A stretch of DNA of 64,000 bases from Phytoseiulus persimilis (lineage: Eukaryota > Arthropoda > Arachnida > Mesostigmata > Phytoseiidae): positions 22,444,001 through 22,508,000 of the forward strand of contig CM075103.1 of the NCBI GenBank assembly GCA_037576195.1, read 5' to 3'. This document shows, one piece after another, positions 1 through 11,331 of the stretch. Below the pieces are notes generated by a model, which saw only the letters and a program-made list of their open reading frames with translations, had not been told where the DNA came from and searched no databases. The position numbers and the translations under genes were made by a program. Numbering within the stretch: position 1 is the first letter of the stretch; the number at the start of each line of letters is the position of its first letter.

Positions 1-399
1 CTGTCCCGATTCGCAGAGAAACCCTTGAGTAGCATTTTTCACTCCATCCAGGGAGGACGCAGTCAGAGTCCCTATTCAGATTGATAAATGAACTATTCTT
101 TTCACGCCTGGAACTGTGAATTTCCCACTCGGAAAGGATGAAACATCTGCCACATTCGGAATTTTCGCTGTCATGAAAATTTGTTCAAGGTCGTGAGATT
201 CTCCTCGCAAATTGCCTCCCAGAGTCTAACTGTATTGAATCTCCTTCACACTGCGGTTCCGGGATTGCGACGCCCTCTCAAATGAATTCGAGCGTAGTTT
301 GCGAGGGCAGAAGTCGGGATCGGCTCGAGCTATGAGCCCTCAGAGAGGATTCAGGAGGTGATGAATGGATCCGGCGAACTCTTTTGAAGAAATCGAAGA
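1..399. other. Non-coding flank, nothing recognised
   Basis: No open frame of any length, splice-flanked exon or repeat could be recognised before the AACCGGTT minisatellite begins. Confidence 0.5.
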
Positions 400-712
400 A
401 AGCTGCCCAGAACCGGTTCCGGGCTCAGAACCGATCCCGGAACCGGTTCCAGATCGCTCGGAACCGATTCTGAAAGTCCGGAACCGGTTCCAGGCTGCTC
501 AGAACCAGTTCTGAAAATCCAGAACCGGTTCCAGGCTGCTCAGAACCGGTTCTGAAAATCCGGAACCGGTTCCAGGCTGCTCAGATGCGGTTCTGAAAAT
601 CCAGAACCGGTTCTGAAAATTGGGAACCGGTTTCAGGTCGCCTAGAACCGATTCTGAGAATCCAGAACCGGTTCCAGGTCGCCCAGAACCGGGTCCAGAA
701 CCGGTTCCGTAG
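400..712. repeat. Minisatellite of palindromic AACCGGTT sites
   Basis: A degenerate tandem repeat with a period of about 41 bp. Each unit carries a GGAACCGGTTCC-type palindrome and then an AGAACCGGTTCTG-type palindrome, joined by AGGCTGCT- and AAAATCC-like spacers. The self-complementary octamer AACCGGTT occurs ten times exactly (starts near 411, 441, 482, 523, 544, 564, 605, 625, 666 and 699), and several more copies have one mismatch. AACCGGTT is the consensus site of the Grainyhead/CP2 transcription factor family (established knowledge), so the array could bind such factors. Decay and lack of a neighbouring gene model leave open that it is only a minisatellite. Confidence 0.8.
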
Positions 713-3700
713 AACTGGTTCTCAATGAAGTGGAGATGATGGAATTGGCGTTCAGGAAAGTGTTGCAGAAAGTACCGGATACTTCTTTCGAGGTCATATT
801 GGAATTGGGCGAAGAAACGCCGAATTTCGCATTTGTGCTCGTTGGTCGCACCTGTTACTCCGTATTCGGAAACATGTCAGTCACGGTTTCGGATCACTTT
901 TTTACCCTGAGAAATACCGAGCTATCGTATCCCTCAAAGGACCGGCTCCGGGCATGTTTCGGGGATCGAGGATGGAGTAGCGAATAAGTGTGATTGAACA
1001 AGACTTCCTGGTGAATTACCGGGTTTCTTTCTCGCGTAGAATGCAGTCAAGCGAGCTCAAATTCGATGGAGCTCTGCTCAGAGAGAGAGGAAGGACCTCA
1101 ACCTGCCCCATGTCCGAGTTCCTTCGTCCCTCTATGAGTTGCCTCCATTAACCTGGGAACATTTCTCTTATCTGTTCTTCGAAATTAAGGAGGTTCCTCA
1201 TCATCATCATGCGGAGTACTCGTCGGCTGGGCACCTTTCAAAAAGGCCCAACCCCTGGTCAAACCAGCTCCTATCAAGCCACCATGCTTGACTCCCTCAA
1301 CTATGATCTCCAAACAGTTCTAAAATCGGGCTCAACCAATTCGACCCGGTTAAATTCTCTGTGGATACAGCTCATGATTCTCCTATTGTCCCGTCACGGG
1401 CATGGCCGTCGTGATTGACTCGCTGGTAGCTCGGCTTCCCAGCCCCAAGCCGAACACTCCAGTCCCCGAAGGTTTCCATATCTCTCATCGCCTTCTCTGT
1501 GCCGGATCAATCTCCGTTCAGTCTGCCTCGTCTCAGTTTGAATGATCGACCGCTCGCTAGGCCCGATCTTCCTCCGATCCGATCCGATCGCGGTTGACCC
1601 CATCATCGGAAATCTAACTCGGGCGTGAGACGGATCCCTGTGAACAATTTCCATTGAACATTCCCTCAAATGACTCGAGTCATAAAGCAGCAGTCGAGAT
1701 TTCGCTGTGAGATCCTGAGAGCCAATGCTATCACTCTAGTATTCGACTCTAACCCATCACTTGGGTTCATCCTTTGACCCAAACCTATCACATGAAGTCT
1801 ATCGTCACGGCTTGAGCAGGGATGGAGGAAAGGTTTGGCGATGGAAGCTTCCTTCCTGTCTCGATTTCAGTTCAATTTCATTTCTTCGAGATCAGCGTTC
1901 TCCGCTCGGCGGTTCTCTCCGGCACGTAAGCGATTATGGTTGATGGCTATAGATTGTTGATCTTTTCCCGATTTTCGAAAAAATCTTGAGAGACGATGGA
2001 GTTAACACCGATAATCTTGAGCCCAAGAGTACCTGATCTTTACTAAGCACCCTGTGGATTTCGTCCTCGCTCGTGGGTCTGTTCTCGACCGCAAGTCACC
2101 CATCGAGTCATATTGACAAGGAACTGTCGTTCTCAAGGTCAGCGGATCTCTTGCCCCATGCAACTACAGTTTGCGAAAGATTGTCGGCTCACCTGCTCAA
2201 TCCCCGGGGGAGGACGGGAGCAGCGTCACAAGAAGGCGGATCCGCCCGCAAAATGCTCTGAGTTCTCGAGCAACGTCGGGGAATTCTCTGCCATTCAGTC
2301 CGCGTGGTGATCGGCCCTCGTCGAAAGGACACCGATTATATTCAGGACAGACGAAGGGTGATCATCTCGCATCATCACTCCCATGCGAGAAGCGGTCACC
2401 CATTTGTGGTCGAGATCTCCGCTACTTCTGCTTTGGTAGCTGTTGCGAATGAGAGCTGGCAGAGTTCGCCGTCGAGGAGAAACTGTCACAGCCTCGGTCT
2501 CCGAGATCTGTCCGATTTCCAGTGTTCTGCGACTCCCCGATGGGTGTTACCGAAATCCCGTGCTGATATTCGCTGGGCGAGAATATGTCCTTCAACAATT
2601 GATCATCCCTTGCCAGGGTTTGGGACACCCTGGCCCCGTCTCATCTGGCAGGTTCCGCCCGTTCCGCGGGTACGGTGGCTAGTTTGGCCGAGAAGAACAA
2701 GTTCTCGAAGTATCGGGAGCTAGAAAGCCGATACATCGTTCAGCCGGTCGCGATCGAAGTTCTGGGAGTCATTGGACAGTCGACGGACGCTTTCCTCCGG
2801 GATCTTGGGAGGCGCACTGAGATTGCATCGGGGGATAGAAGAGCAGGAGGTTTCTTGCTGCAAAGGGTGTCGTTGGAGGTTCAGCGTGGTAACGGCGCGG
2901 CGGTGGCTGGATCGCTGCCATCGGGGGAAGTGCTCGCCGGAATCGGCTAGAGAGCCTTTGTGATGTACACACTCGTTATAGACCGCATACAATAAAAAAA
3001 TTGTGGATTGATCATTTTGCTCGATCTGTATTCACAGGTACTTTCAGAGGGCCTCTCAACCATGAATCCTAAGTACATAAGGATCCGGTTACGGTCCAAG
3101 CGAAATCGCTAGGCTAGGCGAGTGCACTCGTGGGACTGCCTGGAACGAGCCCATGAAGTTGCAATGCAACTTCACCCTCGGCTCACTCGAATCCTCGATG
3201 CCTGCCAATGCAAAGGTAGTAATGGAAATAGTTACGGCAGGAACACCGCAATCCGGGAACATTGAGAAAAAACTCCATGAGATGTACGGATATTTATGAG
3301 ATCACTTTGTATTTCACGATGACACATTCATAGAGGGAATACGATCGACTCCAAAAGGGTCGCCAATGGGCACAAGGGAATTCGCCCTGACTCCAGGCTC
3401 GGTAGAAAAAACAGGAACGGTTCAACCGAAAGTTGAACCGGGGCGCAGAAATGCAAGGAACCGAACGTCAAGTCGGGATACAGATAAACTTCGTCGATGA
3501 ATGGATTGATAAGTACGGTGAGTTGTTTCCAAAACACCTACAGGAAAACAAGACAACGATTTGTGTAGGGGACAGAAAATTGTGGTTGTGTAAACTTTGT
3601 CGCTTGTGATATCCAATGCGTGTGCTAGCAAACTTCGGACTTTGAGAACATTAGGATCGTGTTAGCCGAATACATTTCCCTTAATAGTTTATGATCTTGA

Positions 3701-4740
3701 GCTTTGAATCGGTGATTATTTAAACGTTGTAGCTCTGTTCGATGTTGTACCATTTGGGGCGCCTTTCCTTGTTTGGAATGATGGAATTGGAATTCGTTGG
3801 GACGATGGTCAGGTGTGGTCAAGAATGAGCCTTCGACCGTTTCCACCTCCAGGCCTCCAGTGGCCTCCAGGACTCCAGAACCTGCATCACGCATTTTTAG
3901 TCCTGGTCCCCGAAAAAGAAAGGAGAAAAGGACTTCAGAACCTAATAAAAGAGGGATGGATGCTAACTCAGAATCGAGACTGACGAAACTGCGATGATCT
4001 TATTCACAATTCATTTTTCTTCGGCATCAGTTGTTCCTTCCACGCAGAGACTGATGCGATTTCCACCGACAGGATCCCGTATTTTCTGAATCGTGCCCTT
4101 GTGAAGAATCTTGAGGTACTTCTTCTAAGTGTTCTTTACTCGGGGAAGTGTTGCTCGCGATACTTCAGAAAAAGTCCCGGAATGAATTATGTTGCTTTTC
4201 ACGCAAGGGGAGGTTCGTTTCAACCAAGAGAAGCCAAAGATCCATACCGGAAGAGCTCTGCTTGATTCCTCAGAACCTAAGGGTTCGGATTGGGATTTCG
4301 CGAACGCTGCTTACGAGATTGTTGGCCTGCGAAGTTGAGATACGACCGTATCTTAAGTCAGCATTGACCGCGCGGCGAACACCGAGAGCAACAGACTTCG
4401 TCAACGCACTCTCGTTACGACAAGGTCATGACCACCGACTGGGACAGTCTGTGTGGTTATTGGCCGCGTTGTCTGATCCGATCATCTGGTGATTCAAACC
4501 AGAGCGCAGAAGGAGTGCGCTTGAGTTTACTGCGCTCGGCGTCATGATTCATGTCTTCGCCGGAGTCTTCTCCGGATCGGAACACTTGAGTTTGACAATC
4601 CATTCTCCTGATACTCTCAGTATCGGCTCTGCACTCCGCGTACGATTCCGTTGATCGTCGTTCTGAATTTTCCTCGGGAACTCTCCGACCGGCTCAGGAG
4701 CTCCATCATGACGAAGTTCGGGATGAATTCCAGAACGCTT
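713..4740. other. Long non-coding stretch without a recognised gene
   Basis: Several open stretches of 60-140 codons occur, for example around 2304-2723 on the plus strand and 3625-3894 on the minus strand. They overlap each other on both strands, show no recognisable domain and have no convincing splice signals. I see no RNA gene or transposon end here. Confidence 0.4.
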
Positions 4741-4754
4741 CCGCAGTTGGGAGC

Positions 4755-5100
4755 TCAGAGAGCGCTGTAAGAAGAAGGGAGTAAGCAGCAGGAGGAGAAG
4801 AGGTGTGCCAGGTGCAGAGAGCTCCTGAAAAGGAAGCGCATCCTTAAGGAGGCGATACGCCAAGCACAGAACACGAATCTGGCCTGCGATGTTTCAAACA
4901 CGGAGGATGAGATGACCGGGCCCAGCAGTTCCATTGATACTCGGAATCCGGCGGGACAGGATAGAGCCGACAAACGTAGCTCGCATGTAGTCCCGCAACG
5001 AAATCCGCAGGGTGCGGCTGATGGGCAGAAAGGCACCAACACATCGGAGACCTTCAGGAAACCCCACGTTCATCGGGGCCAACAGACGTCGCCCGCATGA
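4755..5100 (+). pseudogene. Possible 5' (ORF1-like) remnant of LINE-A
   Basis: A plus-strand open stretch rich in Lys, Arg, Glu and Ser, with a C-A-R-C-R-E-L-L-K-R segment, lies just upstream of the endonuclease remnant of LINE-A. It may be the end of that element's first ORF or unrelated sequence. No zinc knuckle or coiled coil can be defined, so the assignment rests only on position and charge. Confidence 0.2.
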
Positions 5101-5339
5101 GCCAAGCCCAATACGTCCAAGGAACATCCCAACACACAGGGACCCCGCGGGCATTTGAAACCAAGCAACACTATTCAGGAATACCTCCGACTCTGACTCG
5201 GTTTCGAAGGTTGATGACTACGTCACGCAAAAAATATTGCTCGGGGGGAAAAGATGGGTATTCATATCATTCTGCATGAAGTATTGGACCGTCAGAGAGA
5301 ACACATCGTTCTTAAGGTCGATCACCATGTTTATTAGAA

Positions 5340-5545
5340 CTGAATGTTGCGCAACAGACTGCATCGTACTAGAAGGCGACGCCAATGCACTGAACGTGAA
5401 GGAACCAGTGACAAGAGAGGACAGCTCTTGGAGACATTCTGTCGCGATAATGTGCTCACGATACTTAATCTCTCCGACCTATGTGAAGAAAAGTACACAA
5501 GAGGTCGCTCATGTTTTGGATTGGATTGGATTTACTTCGATCTTC
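5340..5545 (+). pseudogene. LINE-A endonuclease fragment
   Basis: Two overlapping frames carry pieces of the apurinic/apyrimidinic endonuclease domain of non-LTR elements. One frame has L-E-G-D-A-N-A-L, a decayed form of the family's G-D-F-N-A block. The other has a R-G-Q-L-L-E-T-F-C-R-D-N segment followed by F-G-L-D-W-I-Y-F, which resembles the usual I-D-Y-I block. At least one frameshift separates them. In an intact element this enzyme nicks the target DNA to prime reverse transcription; here it cannot be functional. Confidence 0.65.
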
Positions 5546-5559
5546 CAGATGCACATATG

Positions 5560-6050
5560 GTCCCTTTCATTCCAGGGGTGAGTCGTATTGCGTTCACAGA
5601 TCTTGTCGCTCCGAGTTAGTTAGGGTCACCTTCGTCTTTCGCAGAACTTCATGTTTGCTATTGGGTGTGAGTCCAATTCGGAAGGGAAACTCCTCTGGGG
5701 GTAAAATTCGTTCCTCGCACCCCAAGACTTAGTGTCTTTCTGTTTCGGGTGCTCCACATCTTGAACAGTTGATGTCGATGGAGGAATCGCGGTTGTGTTG
5801 CCGGGTCGTGGTGTTTAGCATTTCTGCCCTGGTTAACTATAAGAGTTGGCTTCCGCGGGAGTTATCGTACAGTCCGGAGTTGATCCCTCTAGTCTCTTTG
5901 TATCGTCGGTATGTACTCAGTGTGGATTTGGACTCCATCTTTTCTCTCCAGGTGGCGTCCAATTTATTCCGCACCCTCAGTTTGAGTTCTTTGCGGAACG
6001 CCTTCCACATCAGCTTGCCGGATGTGTTTTTGGCCAGTCGGATGTCCCCA
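5560..6050 (-). mobile_element. Inverted LINE ORF2 C-terminal fragment nested in LINE-A
   Basis: Read on the minus strand, the frame starting near 6050 gives L-M-W-K-A-F-R-K-E-L, then K-S-T-L-S-T-Y-R-R-Y, Y-D-N-S-R-G-S and L-T-R-A-E-M-L-N, then a cysteine cluster C-S-R-C-G-A-P-E-T-E-R-H followed by L-G-C. This is the C-terminal part of a LINE ORF2. It matches in order the plus-strand C-terminal segment of LINE-A at 8000-8285 (Y-D-N-S-G-G-S and L-A-R-A-G). At least two in-frame stops are present. It interrupts the LINE-A endonuclease between its D-W-I-Y-F and I-D-Y-F-I-V-N blocks. Confidence 0.7.
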
Positions 6051-7199
6051 CATTACATGTATTTCATGTATTGATTACTTCATTGTGAACAACATTGCAC
6101 TTGGAATGGCAGAGAGCATGACCATTGATGTGAGTCGGGAAATCGCACTGAGCGATCATGACAACAACACAGTGACCAACAGTGACGGACTCCCTGAAAG
6201 CTACCAAGCTTATCGAACAGGACCTGACCACGAATGGGAGACGATATGAAACTTCCACGGACTTCAAAGCCAGTATTCAGGCAGCAATTAGGAAATCAAC
6301 GAAAAACGTCAAACACTCTCACGCGACTTCAGTCACGAAAGATCAGTGAACTGACGAAGACTCGGAAAGAGTGCTTCAGAGAGTGGAGAAAGATTCGGCT
6401 TGCGAATCAAAACTTCAACAGAGACCGTGGTACGCTAGGCAACACAAACAGTAGTGTTTTCCGCTATGCTAAGAGAATATACGGCACTGGAAACGGGACT
6501 CCTACTCCTTGACATGTGCCTCCTGATGAGAAGGAAGCCGAACGGAGATACCGCGCCGCCCAGCGGGAAGAAGTGCACGAAGAGATCGAAGCGAGGGATC
6601 GCAGAATCTATGAGGTGATCCTCAGTGCACCAAGACAAAGCAGAGCGAGACTGATGTGGCGTTGCATAAATCGCATGGGAAGGTCCGACTCGAAACCAGT
6701 GAAAGTCGTGGGAAATGATGGAACCATTGTCCCAAACGAAACATTGAGTGTGCACCTCACTGCGACGGCGCAGAACTTGCTGATCGTCAGCAGAGGGAGT
6801 GACACTGAACCAAGTCTCAGAGAATCCGCCGCCAACCGCAGTGGCGGACAAACAGACATCTCTATACTGATGACACAGACTTTGGGTATGCTAGGAAAAA
6901 TGAATGGACGCACTGGTTGCGGACTTGATGATATCCCCGCTAGCATCCTGAAAAGCTCGGGAGAGAGGGGAGTCACCAACCTGACAGACCTGCTGAATAA
7001 AATCTTCTCAGGGGAGGAAGAGGGCCCAAACGATTGGGAAGAAGGAAAAGTCACCTTCGTGAGTAAGGATTCATCCGAAAAAGGGGCATATCGACACCTT
7101 CAGACCGATAACTATCACTCCGATTCTATATCGACTATCAACGCAAGTACTCGCAGCGAGAATTCAGAAGTGGATAGAGGACAGAGGGATACTTGGTGA
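6051..7199 (+). pseudogene. LINE-A endonuclease end, linker and RT start
   Basis: The first part holds C-I-D-Y-F-I-V-N and A-L-S-D-H-D-N, the last blocks of the endonuclease. A basic linker follows (6234-6512), and then a longer open frame from 6516 to 7199. That frame contains K-M-N-G-R-T-G-C-G-L-D-D-I-P, the usual start of a LINE reverse transcriptase (block 0/1), then W-E-E-G-K-V-T-F-V-S-K, the counterpart of the W-x-x-A-x-V-x-x-I-x-K block. After that the frame drifts: the N-Y-R-P-I block is not readable and a stop closes it. A stop after the linker shows that the two parts are not one ORF now. Confidence 0.7.
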
Positions 7200-8285
7200 A
7201 ATCTAGAATGCATTCAGACCGGAGAGGCGTGGGGACAACAATCTGTTTGTTCTCACGTCAGCCATAGAACTGTCTCGGAAAAAGAAGCAAGGCCTGCTTG
7301 CCTGTCTCCCATATTGCTCGCGAGCGTTCGACAAAATAGGCAGAAACAAAATGTGGAAAATACTGCCTGATGTTGGAATGAATCCGGCGTGGATAGACCT
7401 ACTGGGGCGATTATACATGGACAACGAAGTGAATCTTGTCTTCGATAGAATCGACTCACACTGGCTATACACCAATGACGGGGTGACCACCAAGGCTGTC
7501 CGCTCAGCAGTCTATTATTTTCCATCTATATCTCAGAACTGGGGAAGGTGAGCCCATACCGGTGGCTGAAGAATACAAATACCTGGGAGTAACACTGTGT
7601 GATGGAGCAAACTATCAACACGTTCAAAAAAGCCCTGAACCAGATGCACTCCTAGATTCACTGGGGCTCTAGCAGATTGAAGCTACTGACGACATTCTGG
7701 AAAGAAGTGGCTGTTCCGAACTTGACTCACGCTAATTCAGTCACTGTGATGACTAAGAAGACAAGCGACGAGTCAGAGAAGACCCAACGGCGCACAGCGC
7801 CATGGGCACTTGGCATCACAGGGTGGAATGTTGCCAACGAATTCCCTGAGTCCGAACTCTATTGGTAATCCTTCGAAGCACGGTAGGCCAAGAGTAAACT
7901 CAAGTATTTCGCTCGAATCAACTGCATGGCAGTCACTCGCTGACCGAGATTGATACTGGACATGCTGAAAGGGCAAAACGTTGAGACAAAAGCCTGTGCA
8001 CGGGTGGACGAGCTCAGAGTCAAGTTCAGATGCGACACATTGCAAATAGAATATGATGAGACTGGAAGAGCACTCCTCGGCATCTATCATTGTCTGCTGA
8101 ACGAAAAGATCGAAGCCACACAGGCAAACGACTGGGTGAACGGGATGTCTATTAAATTTTCACTCGAAGTGTATCGAATGCACGAGGAGTCGAGAACAAC
8201 AGCCGTTCACATATACGACAATAGTGGGGGGTCCGCCCTCCTGGCACTTGCCAGAGCTGGAGGGCTCCCTACGAGAGAGTATTGG
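7200..8285 (+). pseudogene. LINE-A reverse transcriptase end and C-terminal domain
   Basis: A highly decayed continuation. Around 7200-7340 one can read A-F-R-P-E-R-R-G-D-N-N, and then C-S-R-A-F-D-K-I-G-R-N-K-M-W-K, where the first catalytic Asp of the palm domain is retained in F-D-K. The Y-A-D-D block cannot be found. From about 7950 a cleaner frame runs to 8285 with the C-terminal domain segment Y-D-N-S-G-G-S-A-L-L-A-L-A-R-A-G. It then turns into unrelated DNA with repeated TTTTCGTGCA motifs. Confidence 0.6.
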
Positions 8286-9515
8286 TGCCATTTTCGTGCA
8301 TCGTCCATACATTTGGCAAATTTTCGTGCAAACTCCGCACGTTTCGCACAATTTCGTGCAAGAGTTCTCGGGCCCTCCTGATAACCTCCTCGACCGTCGC
8401 GAGTACACGTGAACCATTCATATTGTACTGGACGGGCGAGAGAGACTGTTGATTAGCTGGATGCGTGGTGCCGCGACATTAATCACGGGAGTTCTCGAAG
8501 CGTGGGTGGCGTCGTCTACGAGCCATGCTCTTAAGGTCGAACCTGCGGAATATTTATGCCTGCGGCAAGACTTTGGAGTGGGACGTTAACGAGCGAGGTT
8601 CCGGTACCCGACTGCTGTGGCACTTTGACCCGAAGTTGACTAACGGCTCAGAGTGTAGGTGGGCCGCGTCTTCCCTTGGAACGAGAACACGAAGTTCAAG
8701 CTGCATCTGTCCGATCAAGCTGCGCGTCAAGACACGGCTTGGCAGTGGACACCGTACATACGGCGAATAAATATTGACGACGTTCCCTATCAATGCGCGT
8801 ACACCTGCTGTGTGATCCTGAGGAATCGTGAGAACTTGATTCATGAGACCTATCCCAATCAGTTTGTGTGTTAGATCTGATAACGCGTCGCTCTTTCTGA
8901 GAAATGGAAATTCAGGGTCGCGCTCGACAAACTCAGCTATTTGAGACTCACAGACCTGTGTCCGTTCGAATGACAGCTCAGCTTTGAGACCGAGTCGAAC
9001 TTGCGTATGCTCGAGCGGAATCGTCAATATGTGCATTCCATCGTGACTCGCGCCTCACAGTAAGGGGATGATGCACATACTTAGGGGATGCGAGACCACA
9101 AGTCAAGGTTATGGAGAGGTCGATATGCTACAAAACGACGGCCGAAACCTGAAACCTGACGTTTCTTGTGACTTGTGACGTCAGTGTTGGAGTTTCGAGC
9201 TTACATGACTGGGTCATGGGCTGATCTGGCATTTAGACTCGACCGTTATCAAGCGAATCGATTCGAGGCAGGCTCTCTCGCCGATGTTGACGACCTGCCG
9301 TGATGGAAACGGGGGTGGAGCTTGCGTCGAGACCTGCTTTAAGCCGACGTCCGGTTACTTGAGCGTTCACAGCGTGTCGTCGATGACGCGCACGATCGTA
9401 TGAATCCCCAAGCCTCCCAGGCGAGATATAAGCTCATTGATTTGCAATGTTAGTTTTCGACCTGCTTCGATTCTAAAATCTCCAGGCTCGTATCTCTCTG
9501 TTTTCCGAAAAGCTA
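8286..9515. other. Unassigned stretch between LINE-A and LINE-B
   Basis: Begins with three spaced copies of a TTTCGTGCA-type motif (about 8291-8362). Overlapping open frames on both strands follow (8525-8874 plus, 8554-9036 minus). The minus-strand frame has 160 codons but no recognisable domain. No promoter or splice pattern was convincing. Confidence 0.35.
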
Positions 9516-9955
9516 ACTCGTGGAAGCCTTCTGCACAACGCTCACATTGAAGGAACCGTTCAGTCTGACTTGGATTCTGTGTCGGAAATACATAAGCTAG
9601 ACTCCGAAGCGCTGAACGGATTCATCTCCGCCCAGAGAAACGAGAAGGCCGAGATGTTTTGACGGTTCGTGGACGGGAATAATCCGAAAAAAACGAACGA
9701 CAAAAGATCATCGACAACAGCGGTGTAGCAGTACCAACTCTCCTCCTCCCGTCTTACCCAACCCAGATTGCCAACGATCTACTCGAGGCAACATCCATAA
9801 CATGGTCAAACACAGTCCACACGACCATGACCAGTCCCACAGAAATCACCACTTGCGCTGAAGAAATCTCGAAGATTGTTAGCAAGGTGAGACCAACCTT
9901 CAGCTGCGGTCTGGAGGACATCCCGGCCAAGATACTTGCGGGGATTGTGTGGTGA
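9516..9955 (+). mobile_element. LINE-B, left part
   Basis: A decayed stretch with a readable plus-strand frame containing V-I-D-N-S-G-V-A-V-P and then S-C-G-L-E-D-I-P-A-K-I-L-A-G. The order and spacing are the same as in LINE-A (V-V-G-N-D-G-T-I-V-P, then C-G-L-D-D-I-P-A-S-I-L-K), so this is another copy of the same or a sister family. It breaks off at about 9955, directly before the point where the N-Y-R-P-I block should follow. The missing part resumes at about 11850. Confidence 0.6.
9518..9590. repeat. Direct repeat, left copy
   Basis: The stretch around AAGGAACCGTTCAGTCTGAC recurs in the same orientation at about 12426-12495 with few differences and similar flanking CCTTCTG and CTCACAT motifs. 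The two copies bracket the split LINE-B. Confidence 0.6.
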
Positions 9956-10242
9956 AAGAATCGCGATTTTCGGAATTTTTGGCAATATCCGGATAACTGT
10001 GTATTCTTGTAAAATGGACTCTGTGGAATCCTCACGCGAGACTCGGAAAGGAATCCCAAGCGAATGAATCGAGTTGTCGCCATGGGATCTCACGCAGGCA
10101 TCACGACGACGTTCTATAATGTCTGGAATGAGAGCTGGAACATAAGTTTGTGTGTCAATGATCTCCAGCGGGACACCGTCGATGTGCTCCGCGTCGAGCT
10201 GCAAGCTCGCGCACGGGCGTCCAGTGGGGAGGTTGATAGATG
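9956..10242. other. Insert in LINE-B, left of the hAT-like element
   Basis: DNA of unknown origin separating the two halves of LINE-B. A minus-strand frame is open through it (about 9956-10242), and a plus-strand frame is open from 10064. Both continue on the other side of the hAT-like element in matching frame when one 8-bp duplication is removed. No domain is recognised. Confidence 0.4.
10235..10242. repeat. 8-bp target site duplication, left
   Basis: GATAGATG directly precedes the CAGTGGCG terminus. The same eight bases follow the other terminus at 11324-11331. An 8-bp duplication is the hallmark of hAT transposition. Confidence 0.9.
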
Positions 10243-11323
10243 CAGTGGCGTAGCCAGGGGGGGGCTGAGCAGGCTTTAGCCCCTCCCCAGAACTTTCGAG
10301 TTCATACTATCTCAGTCGAGTTCCCGAATAGAATGTTGGATCTCCAGTCTTTAGAGAACGAGTATTATCCTTACTATATATATTCCGCTTCGTGTGTCAC
10401 TTTGTTAAACTGTCCGGCGTCGATATGTCGACGCTTTTCAGAGTCTGAAGAGGGGATTCCGGGGTCGATCCGACCACTCTTTTCGGAGTCTAGAGAGCTG
10501 ATTCCGGCATCGATCTGATCAAACTTTTCTGAGCCTATAGAGTTGACTCATCGTGCAAAATTATCAACGTTTTGGAGTCTATCACGGTGAATATGGGGTC
10601 GAGCTGACCATACTTTTCGGAGTTTACGGAGCTGATCTCGGGATCGATCTGACCTCATTTCCCTGGGTCTAAGGAGGTGATTTCGGGACCGATCTTACCT
10701 AACTTTCTTGGGTCTGAGGAGGTGATTCCGGCGTCGACCATCCTTCTCGGAGTCTAACGAGCTGATTTCAGGATCTGACCATGCTCTACGGAGTCTAAGG
10801 GAGTGACTCCAAGATCGATCTGACTGTACGCTTCTGTGTCTGAGGAGGTGCTTTGATGTATACCGGTGTCTACGAAACCGTCCTTAAGAACCCAAAAGAC
10901 CGTCTTCGAGTGTCTACAAGCGCATAGCGGACCGTCTGCTAGACCCGAAACAGATTCAGATTCGAGGAGATGATACGCAATCCACGAGAAGGGCTTCAGA
11001 AGCATCGGAAGGTGAAATTCCACGTGGATTTCGTGGAGCTGAAGTGAAAACGGACATGTAGCAGAACCAACGAGGGACACTCCAGAGACAGCCAACGACA
11101 TTCTTCAAGAGGCGACGATATTGCTTGATCGCAGTCAAAATGTTTGATCAGTATAGCGCAAACTGCTTCACGGAAAATTGACAGCATGTACCGATAAGCG
11201 GGAGATAACTTCAGAAATGATGCTGACCATATGAAGAGGGGAAGGGTGCCCCTCGGGCAGGAACCGCAGTCCACTGGAAAAAAAATCAGCCCCTCCCCAG
11301 AGAGAATCCTGGCTACGCCACTG
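10243..11323. mobile_element. Non-autonomous hAT-type element with internal 45-bp repeats
   Basis: A 1,081-bp element. Its ends are perfect inverted repeats of CAGTGGCGTAGCCAGG, followed by G-rich sequence on both sides, and it is flanked by an exact 8-bp duplication (GATAGATG). The CAGTGGCG terminus and 8-bp duplication are typical of the hAT superfamily (established knowledge). No transposase is encoded. The inner part (about 10430-10860) is a degenerate tandem array with a period of about 45 bp. Its unit (ATCTGACCATACTTTTCGGA, then GTCTAAGGAGCTGATT) is homologous to the reverse complement of the satellite at 21.5 and 30.9 kb. A second, decayed copy lies at about 38262-38870. Confidence 0.88.
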
Positions 11324-11331
11324 GATAGATG
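11324..11331. repeat. 8-bp target site duplication, right
   Basis: GATAGATG, identical to 10235-10242, directly follows the right terminus CTACGCCACTG. Confidence 0.9.

Larger units (their letters stand above)
5230..8285 (+). mobile_element. LINE-A: decayed non-LTR retrotransposon
   Basis: A degenerate plus-strand non-LTR element. In order it shows an apurinic-endonuclease fragment (5340-5545), an inverted foreign LINE tail (5560-6050), the endonuclease C-terminal end with an I-D-Y-F-I-V-N and S-D-H signature (6050-6170), a linker, the reverse transcriptase start (around 6850-7100, G-L-D-D-I-P-A-S-I-L-K), a F-D-K catalytic-region remnant (7320-7400) and a C-terminal segment with Y-D-N-S-G-G-S and L-A-R-A-G (8000-8285). 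Every part is broken by stops and frameshifts. The 3' end stops inside the C-terminal domain at about 8285, before the zinc-binding motif expected there. The clade is uncertain; an I/jockey/CR1-group element is my inference. Confidence 0.75.
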
